Source: Oceanobacillus chungangensis (lineage in GTDB: Bacteria; Bacillota; Bacilli; Bacillales; Amphibacillaceae). Taken from it: 64,000 nucleotides of DNA. The stretch is from positions 113,721 through 177,720 of the forward strand of contig NZ_PIOD01000025.1 in NCBI RefSeq assembly GCF_003369565.1. Direction: 5' to 3'. A program made the position numbers and the translations under genes. Position 1 is the first letter of the stretch, and each line of letters starts with the position of its first letter. Under the pieces are notes generated by a model, which worked only from the letters and a program-made list of their open reading frames with translations, was not told where the DNA came from and did no database searches. Below, piece after piece: positions 1 through 8,819 of this stretch.

Positions 1-39
1 TAATCCAGAATAAAGACTCAATAAAATAAGGGGATTAAA

Positions 40-876
40 ATGGAAAATCCAATATCGATTTTTATAATGGATGTAACAAGCAGTTCAACAGACAGCATGG
101 TTGGACAAAAATTAGAATCCTATCTAAAAGAAATCGTGATTATGGTGGAAAGCTGGTCGGATGATGTGGTGGATATTAAAGTAACTCACCGCCGGGGTGA
201 TGAATTACTTCTTATTAGTGAGAACTACTCAACCGCGTACACGATTGCGTTTTATTTAAGCAGAATTTGGAAGTTTAGCAAGCATAAACCGTATTTTGGC
301 TTATCCTTTGGCAATATTAACATCCGAGTAAAAGATATCGAGGTAGAAACGTGGATTCATCCTTTAATGAAACAAGCTAGAACAGCAAATAATGAATTGA
401 AAAATTTAAAAGAGAACCGGATACAGTTTAAATTCGAGCTAGATATTCCTAACCCAAACAAGCATTTACCGACGAGCCCGAATGATTCGAAAAACAGTCC
501 AATAAATTATCACTTAATAACGATTGAATCATTAATCAACACATTACTAGAAAACCAACAGATTTTTTTCATGAAACAAACAGAATTACAGGAAATAATT
601 TCAGATTTATACCTTATCTTTATGCAGCAAAAGAAAATTGCGGTATTCTTAGATAAAACAGGTGCGACAATATCGAGTCATATAAATCGAGGAAACGGAA
701 AGGAAATAATCAAGACTTTTAATCGGATAACTCAGGCATTAAACTCGATGCAAATGTCTATTTCTCCATCAACAGTCCAACGAAATCCAAACAGGATTCA
801 GGAAAAGCTTGAAGAAAATATTCGACGATACGTAAATAATCATATTGATACGTTGTTCGAGGAAAAGAAGATGTAA
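40..876 (+). CDS. SatD-like family protein
   Basis: A 278-residue soluble protein with no signal peptide or membrane segment. The N-terminal part (MENPISIFIMDVTSSS, then a DELLLIS strand motif and a helical segment) resembles the SatD family, named after the Streptococcus mutans acid-tolerance locus; the biochemical role of that family is unknown to me. The C-terminal half (from about residue 150) is helical and polar and may bind nucleic acid or a partner. The start is chosen because AAGGGG lies 7 bases before the ATG. It is followed after 30 bp by a DUF3307 membrane protein; I recall SatD-like and DUF3307 genes being paired in Firmicutes, which supports the family call. Function is not inferred further. 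Confidence 0.6.
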   Translation: MENPISIFIMDVTSSSTDSMVGQKLESYLKEIVIMVESWSDDVVDIKVTHRRGDELLLISENYSTAYTIAFYLSRIWKFSKHKPYFGLSFGNINIRVKDIEVETWIHPLMKQARTANNELKNLKENRIQFKFELDIPNPNKHLPTSPNDSKNSPINYHLITIESLINTLLENQQIFFMKQTELQEIISDLYLIFMQQKKIAVFLDKTGATISSHINRGNGKEIIKTFNRITQALNSMQMSISPSTVQRNPNRIQEKLEENIRRYVNNHIDTLFEEKKM

Positions 877-906
877 AGACAGTATTATCTGGAAGGGAAG
901 ATCATC

Positions 907-1785
907 ATGGCTTTGCTAAGCATTATTCTTGCTCACTTCATCGCAGATTTTTATCTACAAAAAGATCGTATGGCTAATAATAAAGAAAAATATTTACGCT
1001 TGCACATGATGCATCATGCAGTCTGTCTTCTAGTTGCTTTACTATTCATTTGGGGGAGAAACTATCAATCTCAAGGATTCTTTCAATATGTACTTTTCCC
1101 GCTAATTATCATTTTAACTACTCACTACTTTATTGATTTATCGAAAATAAATATGGGGAAATCACAGCGAGTAAGGGATTTGTTGGGCAGCTATTACGAT
1201 CTAAAATTATTCATATCTGATCAAATTCTTCATCTTCTTGTTTTGATGATTACTTGTCATTTATTTTTCAATCTACCATTTCACTTTGTATTTGATAATA
1301 TCATTGCATCATTCCAGTCGGGTGTTACTCTAAGCTTCACAGATAAATTTTTATTTTTAGCGATCATTATCATTGCTGCTACTTCAATTAGTGGCCATAT
1401 TATCGCCAAAACACTAGGGAACCCCTCCATTAATATTACTACTTTTGAAGGGAAACTTACATTCAAGTCTGACTCGCTCGATGATAGATCCGGTAAACTA
1501 ACAGAATTAAATAGAGGAGTAAGCGAGGAATATCATTATTTACTCCTTAATAATCGATACAATCGTGGCAGGACAATTGGCTATATTGAAAGATTACTAG
1601 TTTTGATTTTGACCTACTATTCCGCTTATCCAGCGATTGCATTTATCATAACAGCTAAATCAATAGCTAGATTTAAGCAGATGGAAGACCGCGACTTTGC
1701 AGAGTATTTTCTGTTAGGGACGTTGTTATCGATGTTGTTTGGTATTGCGCTGGGGTTGGTTATGCGAATTGTTTTGGGTGGTTGA
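907..1785 (+). CDS. DUF3307 membrane protein
   Basis: A 292-residue polytopic membrane protein. The N-terminus (HFIADFYLQ at about residues 10-18, then HMMHHAVCLL) is the hallmark of DUF3307, whose conserved His and Asp residues sit next to the first membrane segments. Further hydrophobic segments lie near residues 55-75, 100-125, 145-160 and in the C-terminal third. Start: ATG preceded by GGAAGGGAAG. It probably shares a transcript with the upstream SatD-like gene. No biochemical activity is established for this domain that I know of. The gene ends 3 bp before the phased GAGCG repeat array. Confidence 0.65.
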   Translation: MALLSIILAHFIADFYLQKDRMANNKEKYLRLHMMHHAVCLLVALLFIWGRNYQSQGFFQYVLFPLIIILTTHYFIDLSKINMGKSQRVRDLLGSYYDLKLFISDQILHLLVLMITCHLFFNLPFHFVFDNIIASFQSGVTLSFTDKFLFLAIIIIAATSISGHIIAKTLGNPSINITTFEGKLTFKSDSLDDRSGKLTELNRGVSEEYHYLLLNNRYNRGRTIGYIERLLVLILTYYSAYPAIAFIITAKSIARFKQMEDRDFAEYFLLGTLLSMLFGIALGLVMRIVLGG

Positions 1786-1788
1786 ATG

Positions 1789-1979
1789 GAGCGCTCCTGC
1801 TGGGACATGGAGCGGATATGTTGTGAAGCGGAGTTTTCAGATAAAGAGTAGGAGCGTTTGAGACCAAAGATGGAGCGGAAATTTGGAAATGCCGAGCGTT
1901 TATATTGAGAATAGAGCGCTCAAACACTAAGTCGGAGTGGAAGTTAAATAAAGCTTGAGCGCTAAGATAAACTGGAGCA
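1789..1979 (+). repeat. Degenerate 21-bp-phased GAGCG array
   Basis: The motif GAGCG or a close variant (GAGTT, GAGTG, GAGCA) starts at 1789, 1810, 1831, 1852, 1873, 1894, 1914, 1935, 1957 and 1975, so spacing is 20-22 bp except the last. The 15-16 bases between motifs are poorly conserved. A subtype reading GAGCGGA or GAGTGGA recurs at 1810, 1873 and 1935, every third unit. It fills the gap between two convergent genes. It has no convincing coding frame. A second array of the same phase lies at 62116-62324 on the other strand. Confidence 0.75.
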
Positions 1980-2060
1980 AACAACCCTACACTAGAACTC
2001 CCTAATCCAGAATGAGAGGAAGCCTTGAAATGAATTCCCGCTAATGCCAACAGCTAGCTG

Positions 2061-2831
2061 TTATTGACTAGAATAAAAGATATGTACATCCTTCTCCTCA
2101 TATTTCTTCACTATGGCAGGTGAAATCATTGGATCGGTAATAATACCATTTACTGAATGGACATCGCCAACTCGCAGCATTGCTGTTGATTCAAATTTAG
2201 TATGATCTGCTACGACGAATTTATTGATTGCATTGTGATACATCGCCATTTTTACTTCTGATTCACCGTAACCATAATCCATTAATCCTTCCTCTAATGA
2301 AATTCCGCTAACGCTCATGAAGAACGTATCAATATGAAACTGATTGATATAGGAAATGCAAGATGCGCCTAGTACACAAAGTTCAGAATTTCTTAATTTC
2401 CCGTTTGGAAGATAGATATTCATATTTGAGTTTTTTCCCAAGATTGTCGCTATGACAAGTGAGTTTGTTAGTATTGACAGTTGATTAAACTGGCGTGCTA
2501 ATTGTATTGCAATCTCTGTATTGGTTGTACTCACATCCAGCGCAATGAAATCCCCTTCTTTGACAAAATGACATGCCTCTTCTGCGATTAATTCCTTTTC
2601 TTTTTTATTAATCGATTCTCTTATTTCAAAATTCGTTTCTGTTATGTTTGCTTGATTTAACATGGCCCCGCCATGTACCCTTTTAATTTCTCCAGACTCC
2701 TCCAGAACCTCGAGATCCCTGCGGACGGTCTCAGGGGTTACACTAAGCTGATCACTTAAAAAGCCGACCTTCGCTGTCTGATGTTTATTAAGATAATCTT
2801 TGATAAATGTTAATCGGTCATTCTTTAGCAT
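2061..2831 (-). CDS. DeoR/GlpR-family transcriptional regulator
   Basis: A 256-residue DeoR-family repressor. Residues 6-55 form the winged helix-turn-helix with the family signature VTPETVRRDLEVLEESGEIKRVHGG; the rest is the sugar-phosphate sensing DeoRC domain (IALDVSTTNTEIA, ILTNSLVIA, VSGIS, VADHTKF). Start: ATG with AGGAGGA 4-5 bases upstream. It is divergent from the ABC importer operon that starts at 3026 and is the obvious candidate regulator of that operon; family members usually respond to a phosphorylated sugar or polyol intermediate. The gap to 3026 has direct repeats that could be its operator. The effector is unknown. Confidence 0.85.
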   Translation of the reverse strand: MLKNDRLTFIKDYLNKHQTAKVGFLSDQLSVTPETVRRDLEVLEESGEIKRVHGGAMLNQANITETNFEIRESINKKEKELIAEEACHFVKEGDFIALDVSTTNTEIAIQLARQFNQLSILTNSLVIATILGKNSNMNIYLPNGKLRNSELCVLGASCISYINQFHIDTFFMSVSGISLEEGLMDYGYGESEVKMAMYHNAINKFVVADHTKFESTAMLRVGDVHSVNGIITDPMISPAIVKKYEEKDVHIFYSSQ

Positions 2832-2940
2832 AATATCCTCCTTAACCTAGATTCTATTATTCATTATAAGAATATAAATTCGATAAATCCATTGAAGTAT
2901 TTTAATAAAAAATTTACAAATTTCTTCAATTAAATTTACA

Positions 2941-2997
2941 TTTGTTGTTTATAATCAAATTATGAAAGAAAAACAAATAAAAATAAAGAAAAACAAA
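2941..2997 (+). promoter_or_regulatory. Promoter and candidate DeoR operator
   Basis: A TATAAT hexamer lies at 2950-2955 before the importer operon; I cannot find a good -35 at ideal spacing. Immediately downstream the 13-mer AAAGAAAAACAAA occurs twice, at 2965-2977 and 2985-2997, 20 bp apart, so both copies face the same side of the helix. AACAAA-type direct repeats fit operators of DeoR/GlpR-family repressors. The position after the -10 fits repression. Inferred, not shown. Confidence 0.45.
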
Positions 2998-3025
2998 GAT
3001 AGGGATTTAGAAAAGAGGGAAAGTA

Positions 3026-4111
3026 TTGTCTAAAATAAAAATGCTGCATCTATCTAAACAGTATGATAAGCAGAAGGATAATGTTATCCATGATTTTAAT
3101 CTTGAAATTAAGGATAAAGAATTTATCGTATTCGTTGGTCCATCTGGATGTGGCAAATCAACAACATTACGAATGATTGCAGGTTTGGAGTCTATAACTG
3201 GCGGTGAATTGTGGATGGATGGGGTGCTAGTGAATGATATTCCTCCAAAAGATCGTGATATGGCAATGGTATTTCAAAACTATGCATTATTCCCACATCT
3301 GACTGTCTTTGATAATATCGCTTTTGGTTTGAAAATTCGTAAGGTCAAGCGAGATGTTATTAAGCAAAAAGTAGAAAAGACAGCAGAAATTTTAGAATTA
3401 ACTTCTTACTTAAAAAGGAAGCCGAAAGAATTGTCTGGTGGTCAGAGACAGCGGGTTGCATTAGGAAGAGCAATCGTTCGGGACGCAAACCTTTTTCTTA
3501 TGGATGAACCATTATCAAATTTAGATGCAAAGCTACGTGTGCAAATGCGAGAAGAAATTATTAACTTACATAAAAGGCTCGGAACAACAACAATTTACGT
3601 TACACATGATCAAACAGAGGCAATGACGATGGCTTCAAGAATTGTTGTGCTAAAGGATGGACATGTTCAGCAAATCGGAACACCAAAGGAAATTTATAAT
3701 CATCCAGAAAACATGTTTGTTGCTAGTTTTATAGGTGCTCCTGCTATGAATTTTTTCAAAGGAATGATTACACCTGACCAACTTACATTTTCAAATGGTA
3801 ACAGAATAGGCGCACTGCCTGCAGCAATTGACAAGCAAGGAGAAGCGATCATTGGTATTCGTCCAGAGGATATTATTCTTGCCAACAAAGAAACTGGGAT
3901 TCCGTTACAAGTTGACTATACCGAAATGCTTGGTTCCGATCTCTATGTTTATGGCAAACTGCATGGCGATTCCATTGTCGTTCGTTTACGGCCAGACCAT
4001 GATGTTGTAACAGGGGAAATCATCTATATAGAATTTGCTTCTAATAAGTTTCATTTATTCGACCCAATAACAGAACAATCCTTACTACATCGTGAGGAGT
4101 TGAAACAGTGA
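3026..4111 (+). CDS. ABC importer ATPase, UgpC/MsmX type
   Basis: A 361-residue ATP-binding subunit of a CUT1-type importer. Visible motifs: Walker A GPSGCGKST, Q-loop VFQNYALFP, signature LSGGQRQRVALGRA, Walker B FLMDEPLSNLD, switch His in YVTHDQ, and a C-terminal TOBE domain (from about residue 240, with GIRPEDI). It energises the two permeases encoded next. The start is TTG at 3026 with AAGAGGGA 6 bases upstream; the next in-frame ATG would remove conserved N-terminal residues. Stop overlaps the following GTG start by 4 bp. A dedicated ATPase in the operon differs from Bacillus subtilis, where MsmX is shared among sugar importers. Confidence 0.9.
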   Translation: MSKIKMLHLSKQYDKQKDNVIHDFNLEIKDKEFIVFVGPSGCGKSTTLRMIAGLESITGGELWMDGVLVNDIPPKDRDMAMVFQNYALFPHLTVFDNIAFGLKIRKVKRDVIKQKVEKTAEILELTSYLKRKPKELSGGQRQRVALGRAIVRDANLFLMDEPLSNLDAKLRVQMREEIINLHKRLGTTTIYVTHDQTEAMTMASRIVVLKDGHVQQIGTPKEIYNHPENMFVASFIGAPAMNFFKGMITPDQLTFSNGNRIGALPAAIDKQGEAIIGIRPEDIILANKETGIPLQVDYTEMLGSDLYVYGKLHGDSIVVRLRPDHDVVTGEIIYIEFASNKFHLFDPITEQSLLHREELKQ

Positions 4112-4980
4112 ATCGATTTGGAAATGCAGGTAAATTATTATTCTTTGTCGGAATACCTATGATTCCTTTAGTAGTCTTTTGGTTTGTTCCAATGGCCGTT
4201 TCCGTTTGGCTTAGCTTTACAAATTGGGATTATATTAGCCCAACATTTGATTATGTCGGGATTGAGAATTATGCGAGTGCACTCACAAGTGCTGATTTTT
4301 ATAACGCACTAAAAAATACAATCTTCTTCGGATTTTGGACAATCCTGCCGACGATTATTTTTGGATTGCTACTAGCACTATTATTACGAAAAGGATTAAA
4401 GGGGCTAACGGGTTTCAAAGCATTTTTGTTTGCCCCATGGATCACACCAATGGTTGCTATGTCGATCGTTTGGTCATGGATTTATGAACCAGATGTTGGG
4501 CTGCTCAATCAAATATTAGGCTGGTTTAACTTACGCCAACCTTCATGGCTAACGGATTCCGAGATGGCGATGTGGGCGATTATTATTGTGACTGTCTGGA
4601 AGAATGCTGGCTGGGCGATGCTGTTTTACGCCGATGCCCTATCTAAAATTCCAGATGAATTATATGAAGTAGGAAATATCGAAGGCGCAGGTTGGCTGCA
4701 ACGAATGAAAACAATTGTGATTCCACTTGTTTCGCCAACAACATTATTTTTAATCATTATTTCCGCGATTGATTCGATCCAAGCATATGACCAAATTCAA
4801 GTCATGACACAAGGTGGGCCTGCTGGAAGTACGAGAACCTTATTGTATCTCTATTATCAGATGGCATTTGAGCAATTTAATATGGGTCAAGCAACCGCAT
4901 TAGCAACACTCATTGTTATCTTAACAGGTGTGCTCGCATTAATTATGTTCTATGGATCGAAACGCTGGGTCCATTATTAG
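4108..4980 (+). CDS. ABC importer permease (MalF/UgpA type)
   Basis: A 290-residue permease with six predicted membrane segments. The cytoplasmic EAA loop that docks to the ATPase is visible as YEVGNIEGAGWLQRMKTIVIP-like sequence near residues 193-212. The start is GTG in the sequence GTGA, overlapping the upstream stop, which indicates translational coupling. With the next gene it forms the heterodimeric channel of a CUT1-family importer for sugars, polyols or glycerophosphate-type compounds. Substrate cannot be read from the permease. Confidence 0.88.
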   Translation: MNRFGNAGKLLFFVGIPMIPLVVFWFVPMAVSVWLSFTNWDYISPTFDYVGIENYASALTSADFYNALKNTIFFGFWTILPTIIFGLLLALLLRKGLKGLTGFKAFLFAPWITPMVAMSIVWSWIYEPDVGLLNQILGWFNLRQPSWLTDSEMAMWAIIIVTVWKNAGWAMLFYADALSKIPDELYEVGNIEGAGWLQRMKTIVIPLVSPTTLFLIIISAIDSIQAYDQIQVMTQGGPAGSTRTLLYLYYQMAFEQFNMGQATALATLIVILTGVLALIMFYGSKRWVHY

Positions 4981-4995
4981 GGAGGTGAACAGGAA

Positions 4996-5832
4996 ATGGA
5001 AATGGTATCGAGGTCAAGAAAGATGATTCACTATGCATTACTAACTATATTCAGTATTGTTATGGTTTTTCCTTTAGTATGGATGTTTCTAAGCGCATTG
5101 AAAACACCCGAAGAGATCTTTGCGGTACCGCTGGACTGGCTACCAAGCAATCCACAATGGGGAAACTTTGCAGGTGCACTTGAACTCGCACCATTCGGAT
5201 TATATATATTTAATAGTACGTTCACAGCAATTGTTATCGTATTTTTCCAAATCATTCTTTCCAGTATGATTGCTTATGCATTAACACAAATGACATTTAA
5301 AGGGAAAAAGTTATTATTTAACTCGATTTTAATTACGTATATGCTGCCGGCTGCAGCAACATATGTACCTAGCTATGTTATTGTGGCAAAGCTTGGGCTG
5401 CTTGATACTCTTGCAGGAATTATCATTTCTAATATTGCGAGTGTGTTCACCATTTTCTTGATGAGACAAGCATTTATGCAGGTACCAAAGGAAATGATTG
5501 AAGCAGCTCGATCTGAAGGAGCCAATGATTTCGCTGTTCTAAGAAAAGTGATGATGCCCATGTGTAAATCTTCCATTTTCACTGTAGGCTTAATTAGCTT
5601 TGTGCAAATGTATAATAATTACCTTTGGCCCTCACTGATTGTGAATAGCCAGGAAAATTACTTAATTACTGTAGGACTAAATCGATTTTTTACAACCTCA
5701 GGTACTTTCGCCGATCAATGGCCTTTAATTATGGCAGCTAGTGTTTTAGCTGTATTACCGCTTTTAATTTTGTTTGTACTCTTACAGAAGTGGTTCATTA
5801 AAGGAATCAGTGATAGTGGTGTTAAAGGATAA
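4996..5832 (+). CDS. ABC importer permease (MalG/UgpE type)
   Basis: A 278-residue permease, second half of the importer channel, with six predicted membrane segments and an EAA loop (MIEAARSEGANDFAVLRKV, near residues 172-190). Start: ATG preceded by AGGGAGGTGA. The C-terminus FIKGISDSGVKG is typical of the MalG/UgpE branch. It lies 15 bp after the partner permease and is separated from the binding-protein gene by a roughly 180 bp gap holding a repeat element. Confidence 0.88.
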   Translation: MEMVSRSRKMIHYALLTIFSIVMVFPLVWMFLSALKTPEEIFAVPLDWLPSNPQWGNFAGALELAPFGLYIFNSTFTAIVIVFFQIILSSMIAYALTQMTFKGKKLLFNSILITYMLPAAATYVPSYVIVAKLGLLDTLAGIIISNIASVFTIFLMRQAFMQVPKEMIEAARSEGANDFAVLRKVMMPMCKSSIFTVGLISFVQMYNNYLWPSLIVNSQENYLITVGLNRFFTTSGTFADQWPLIMAASVLAVLPLLILFVLLQKWFIKGISDSGVKG

Positions 5833-5863
5833 AAAACAATAAAATTGTGTGTTTAAAAAGGAG

Positions 5864-6000
5864 GATAAAAAGGACCGACAAGTTCGAGGCGGCGTAGCTT
5901 TGAGTAGCGGAACGTATGCTTTTAATACGTGAGCAACGGAAAAGCAAGCCAACGAAGAAATTCGATGCGTCATTTTTACTTGACTTTTTGAACATCCTCA
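5864..6000 (+). repeat. Structured intergenic repeat inside ABC operon
   Basis: About 137 bp between permease and binding-protein genes. It is flanked by AAAGGAG at 5857-5863 and 6001-6007. The ends are imperfectly inverted: GAGGATAAAAAG-like on the left, and GAGGATGTTCAAAAAG on the opposite strand at the right end. Inside is an imperfect hairpin with CGTAT/ATACG arms near 5910-5930. I recognise similar sequence from memory as a dispersed Bacillaceae intergenic repeat; no second copy is in this window. The right AAAGGAG now serves as ribosome binding site for the gene at 6015. Confidence 0.55.
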
Positions 6001-6014
6001 AAAGGAGAATGGAA

Positions 6015-7325
6015 ATGAAGAAGAATTGGTATGTATTACTTGTTTTAGCTATTGCAATGTTACTTATGGCCGCATGTTCTAGTAATGAGAATGGATCTGG
6101 AGAAGAATCTAAAAATAGTGCTGCGGCATCAGGTCCAGTTGAAATTGAATTTTGGTATGGATTAGGAAGTGAAGCAGATAAGAAAATGCAAGAAATCGTG
6201 CAAAACTTTAATGATTCTCAAGAAGATGTTGTTGTAACACCAGTTCCGCAAGCAGATTATTCAGAAACGTATCAAAAACTTCAAGCATCGATTGCATCTG
6301 GATCAGCACCAGGAGTTTTCATTGCTGGTCTTGGAACACTTAATGATTTAGTAAGCAAAGAAGCAATCGCACCTTTAGATGAATTTACTGCAGAAGATGA
6401 GATTTACGATGAAGCGGATTTCCTAGAAGTATTTATCGAACCGGCAAAAATGAATGATTCATTATACGCATTACCAGCATATGGAACAACACAAGTAATG
6501 TACTATCGCAAAGATATTTTAGAAGAAGCAGGCATTGATCCTGAAGAAGCTTACGCAACTTGGGAAAATGTAGCCGCAACTTCAAAAGAATTACAGGAAA
6601 AAGGTCTTGTACAATATGGTCACTTGCCAATGTGGGGTGCTGACAACTTGATTGATATCGCTACAAGCAATGGTGGCAGTGTTCTAAGTGAAGACGGTAA
6701 AGAAGTGTTAATTGATAGTCCAGAATGGATTGAAGCATGGGAGTTTGTTCGCAAGCAAATTCATGAAGAAGAATCTATGAAGGTAAACTCTGGTGGACAG
6801 GGCTGGGAATACTGGTATAAAACGATTGATGAAGTAATGAATGGTACTGCACTTGGTTACACTGGTTCATCTGGTGATAAAGGTGACCTGGACTTCTCAA
6901 TTATTGACTCTGCACCACAACCAGGCCTAAATGGAAATGAAGGACGACCAAACGTAGATGCATTATACATGGCAATTCCTGAAATAATTAGTGACGAAGA
7001 AAAAGCTGCTGGATATGCATTTATGAGTTATTTCTCAAGTGCTGAAACAAGTGCAGAATGGTCACAGGCAATTGGATATATTCCTGTAAGAAATTCAGCA
7101 ATGGAAGTACCTGAATATGCAGCATTCATTGAAGAAAATCCTTATGCAGCTGTACCGTATGAACAGGCACAAACAGGTATTCCATACTTTGTTGACCCAA
7201 CAGGTGGAAAAATTCGTGATGCTATTTCCATTGCAGCTGATAAGGTAGAACTGCAAAATGTTCCTGCAGAGGAAGCATTGAAGGAAGCAAAGGAAACAGC
7301 ACAAGCAGCTTTAGATGAAATGTAA
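6015..7325 (+). CDS. Extracellular solute-binding lipoprotein
   Basis: A 436-residue family 1 solute-binding protein. The signal peptide ends in a lipobox LMAAC (Cys21), followed by a Ser/Asn/Glu-rich tether, so it is anchored outside the membrane. The mature part begins VEIEFWYGLG and contains QASIASGSAPGVF, a typical family feature. Its size matches UgpB/MalE-type proteins. The start at 6015 is preferred over the in-frame ATG at 6009 because AAAGGAG ends at 6007, leaving 7 bases. It delivers substrate to the two upstream permeases. Ligand unknown; the PHP and HAD genes downstream suggest a phosphorylated compound. Confidence 0.87.
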   Translation: MKKNWYVLLVLAIAMLLMAACSSNENGSGEESKNSAAASGPVEIEFWYGLGSEADKKMQEIVQNFNDSQEDVVVTPVPQADYSETYQKLQASIASGSAPGVFIAGLGTLNDLVSKEAIAPLDEFTAEDEIYDEADFLEVFIEPAKMNDSLYALPAYGTTQVMYYRKDILEEAGIDPEEAYATWENVAATSKELQEKGLVQYGHLPMWGADNLIDIATSNGGSVLSEDGKEVLIDSPEWIEAWEFVRKQIHEEESMKVNSGGQGWEYWYKTIDEVMNGTALGYTGSSGDKGDLDFSIIDSAPQPGLNGNEGRPNVDALYMAIPEIISDEEKAAGYAFMSYFSSAETSAEWSQAIGYIPVRNSAMEVPEYAAFIEENPYAAVPYEQAQTGIPYFVDPTGGKIRDAISIAADKVELQNVPAEEALKEAKETAQAALDEM

Positions 7326-7373
7326 AAGAGATGTTAGGATGTGGATAAGTTGTTCAAAGGGGAAAACAAGACA

Positions 7374-8819
7374 ATGATTGAATTAAAGATCAACCAAGAT
7401 ATAACGAGCAATAAACTAAACCATGCATTTACGTTTAATGTACCAGATAATGTCTCTTCCGTTTCGTTTCAAATCGAAACGGAACAGGCACTATGGTTAA
7501 CGTATATGGTATACGATGAGAAGAAGGAATTAAGAGCCCAATATGTTCGTGGCAAGACGCCACAACCTGTCACAGTCCACATTGAACGTGAAAAAACATC
7601 GGCCAATACCATTTCTGGACCTGTTAAAGCAGGGGAATGGACAATGGATTTTGCCGTAATCACCAAAGACGATGTAACGGCATTAACCGATTGGGCTACT
7701 TGTACCATATTATTTGATGCTGAACTTGAAACTGCTGTTGTGGGCGATTTATATCCATGGCAGGATGGTGAAACAGCATCATTTCAACTTAACGTCTATG
7801 ATAAAGAATTAATATTTAACGCTGAAAAATCATGGTATAAAGGAGATTTCCATACACATACGATTTATACAGACGGCAAGATGACGAGAGAAGAAAATAT
7901 GCAAAGTGCAGTAAGTCAGAAGCTGGATTTTTTTGTAGCAACAGATCATAATATCGTTCCTACCTCTTGGTTTGATGAGACAGATATCCTCGTTATTCCT
8001 GGCGTAGAAGTAACGGCTCCTTTAGGACATTTTAATATTATTTCAACATTAACCTCGCCTTTCGCAAAGCAACGATTAGCGGATATGGAAACAGAGGAAG
8101 GCATGAACAAGATTATCAATCATCATTATGGTGATGATTCGATTATTTCAATCAACCATCCATTTTTAACGGAATGGAAATGGTTATTGAAGGAAACACC
8201 TTTAGATAAGGTAGATACAATCGAAATTTGTAATGATCCAACTTATTCCTTTAATAAAAAAGCAACGGAATTTGCGCTGATGGCATGGAATAAATTACTA
8301 AATGATGGCTATCAAATTACTGGAGTTGGTGGATCGGATTCGCATTTGAGACCGGATGAAACTTACGATGGCAGTGATATTCCGTCATTAATCGGCGACC
8401 CGGGCACATTTGTTTATTGCGATAAGCTAACAGCAGCAAATGTTGTAAAAGCGTTGAAAAAAGGAAACGTTACAGTTTCAAGAGGAGAGCGTGTTCAATT
8501 CCGCATTGATGATCTTATCTCAGGTGAACACTGCCCTCAAAATATAGGTGTTGCAACAGCTTTCGTAGAAACCGATGAAGCCATTTATTTTGAATGGGTA
8601 ATCGACGGAGAAATAGTTGCGAGAGAAGATGGCAATCGGTCTGAATATGCGTATGATTTTAGTAATGACCTAGCGTATCATTGGGTTAGAGTTGATGTGC
8701 GTTATGCTGATGGAAGCTTTTATGGATTCTCCAATCCAATCTATTTTGGTGAAAAACAGCCAACAATGAAAAAATGGGGCGAATTGCTTGAACTAGTAGA
8801 GGATAAAATAAATGATTAA
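7374..8819 (+). CDS. PHP-domain metal-dependent phosphoesterase (CehA/McbA-like)
   Basis: A 481-residue protein with no signal peptide, thus probably cytoplasmic. An N-terminal beta-rich region (about 1-150) precedes a PHP domain that starts with GDFHTHTIYTDG (about residues 157-168) and continues with ATDHN, PGVEVTAPLGHFN and GGSDSH, the metal-binding His/Asp motifs of the family. PHP proteins hydrolyse phosphomonoesters or phosphodiesters using two or three metals. Start ATG 7374 has AAAGGGG 11 bases upstream; a GTG at 7341 is also possible. The gene sits between the importer and a HAD phosphatase and overlaps the latter by 8 bp, suggesting intracellular processing of the imported solute. 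Confidence 0.78.
   Translation: MIELKINQDITSNKLNHAFTFNVPDNVSSVSFQIETEQALWLTYMVYDEKKELRAQYVRGKTPQPVTVHIEREKTSANTISGPVKAGEWTMDFAVITKDDVTALTDWATCTILFDAELETAVVGDLYPWQDGETASFQLNVYDKELIFNAEKSWYKGDFHTHTIYTDGKMTREENMQSAVSQKLDFFVATDHNIVPTSWFDETDILVIPGVEVTAPLGHFNIISTLTSPFAKQRLADMETEEGMNKIINHHYGDDSIISINHPFLTEWKWLLKETPLDKVDTIEICNDPTYSFNKKATEFALMAWNKLLNDGYQITGVGGSDSHLRPDETYDGSDIPSLIGDPGTFVYCDKLTAANVVKALKKGNVTVSRGERVQFRIDDLISGEHCPQNIGVATAFVETDEAIYFEWVIDGEIVAREDGNRSEYAYDFSNDLAYHWVRVDVRYADGSFYGFSNPIYFGEKQPTMKKWGELLELVEDKIND

Noticed and set aside
1789-1979. CRISPR array reading of the phased repeat
   Set aside because: The repeated part is only 5 bp with 16-bp gaps, spacers are not unique-length, and there are no cas genes.
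5782-5973. A minus-strand frame (63 codons) across the repeat inside the ABC operon
   Set aside because: It is produced by the repeat element and lies mostly over the end of the permease gene; no start signal.
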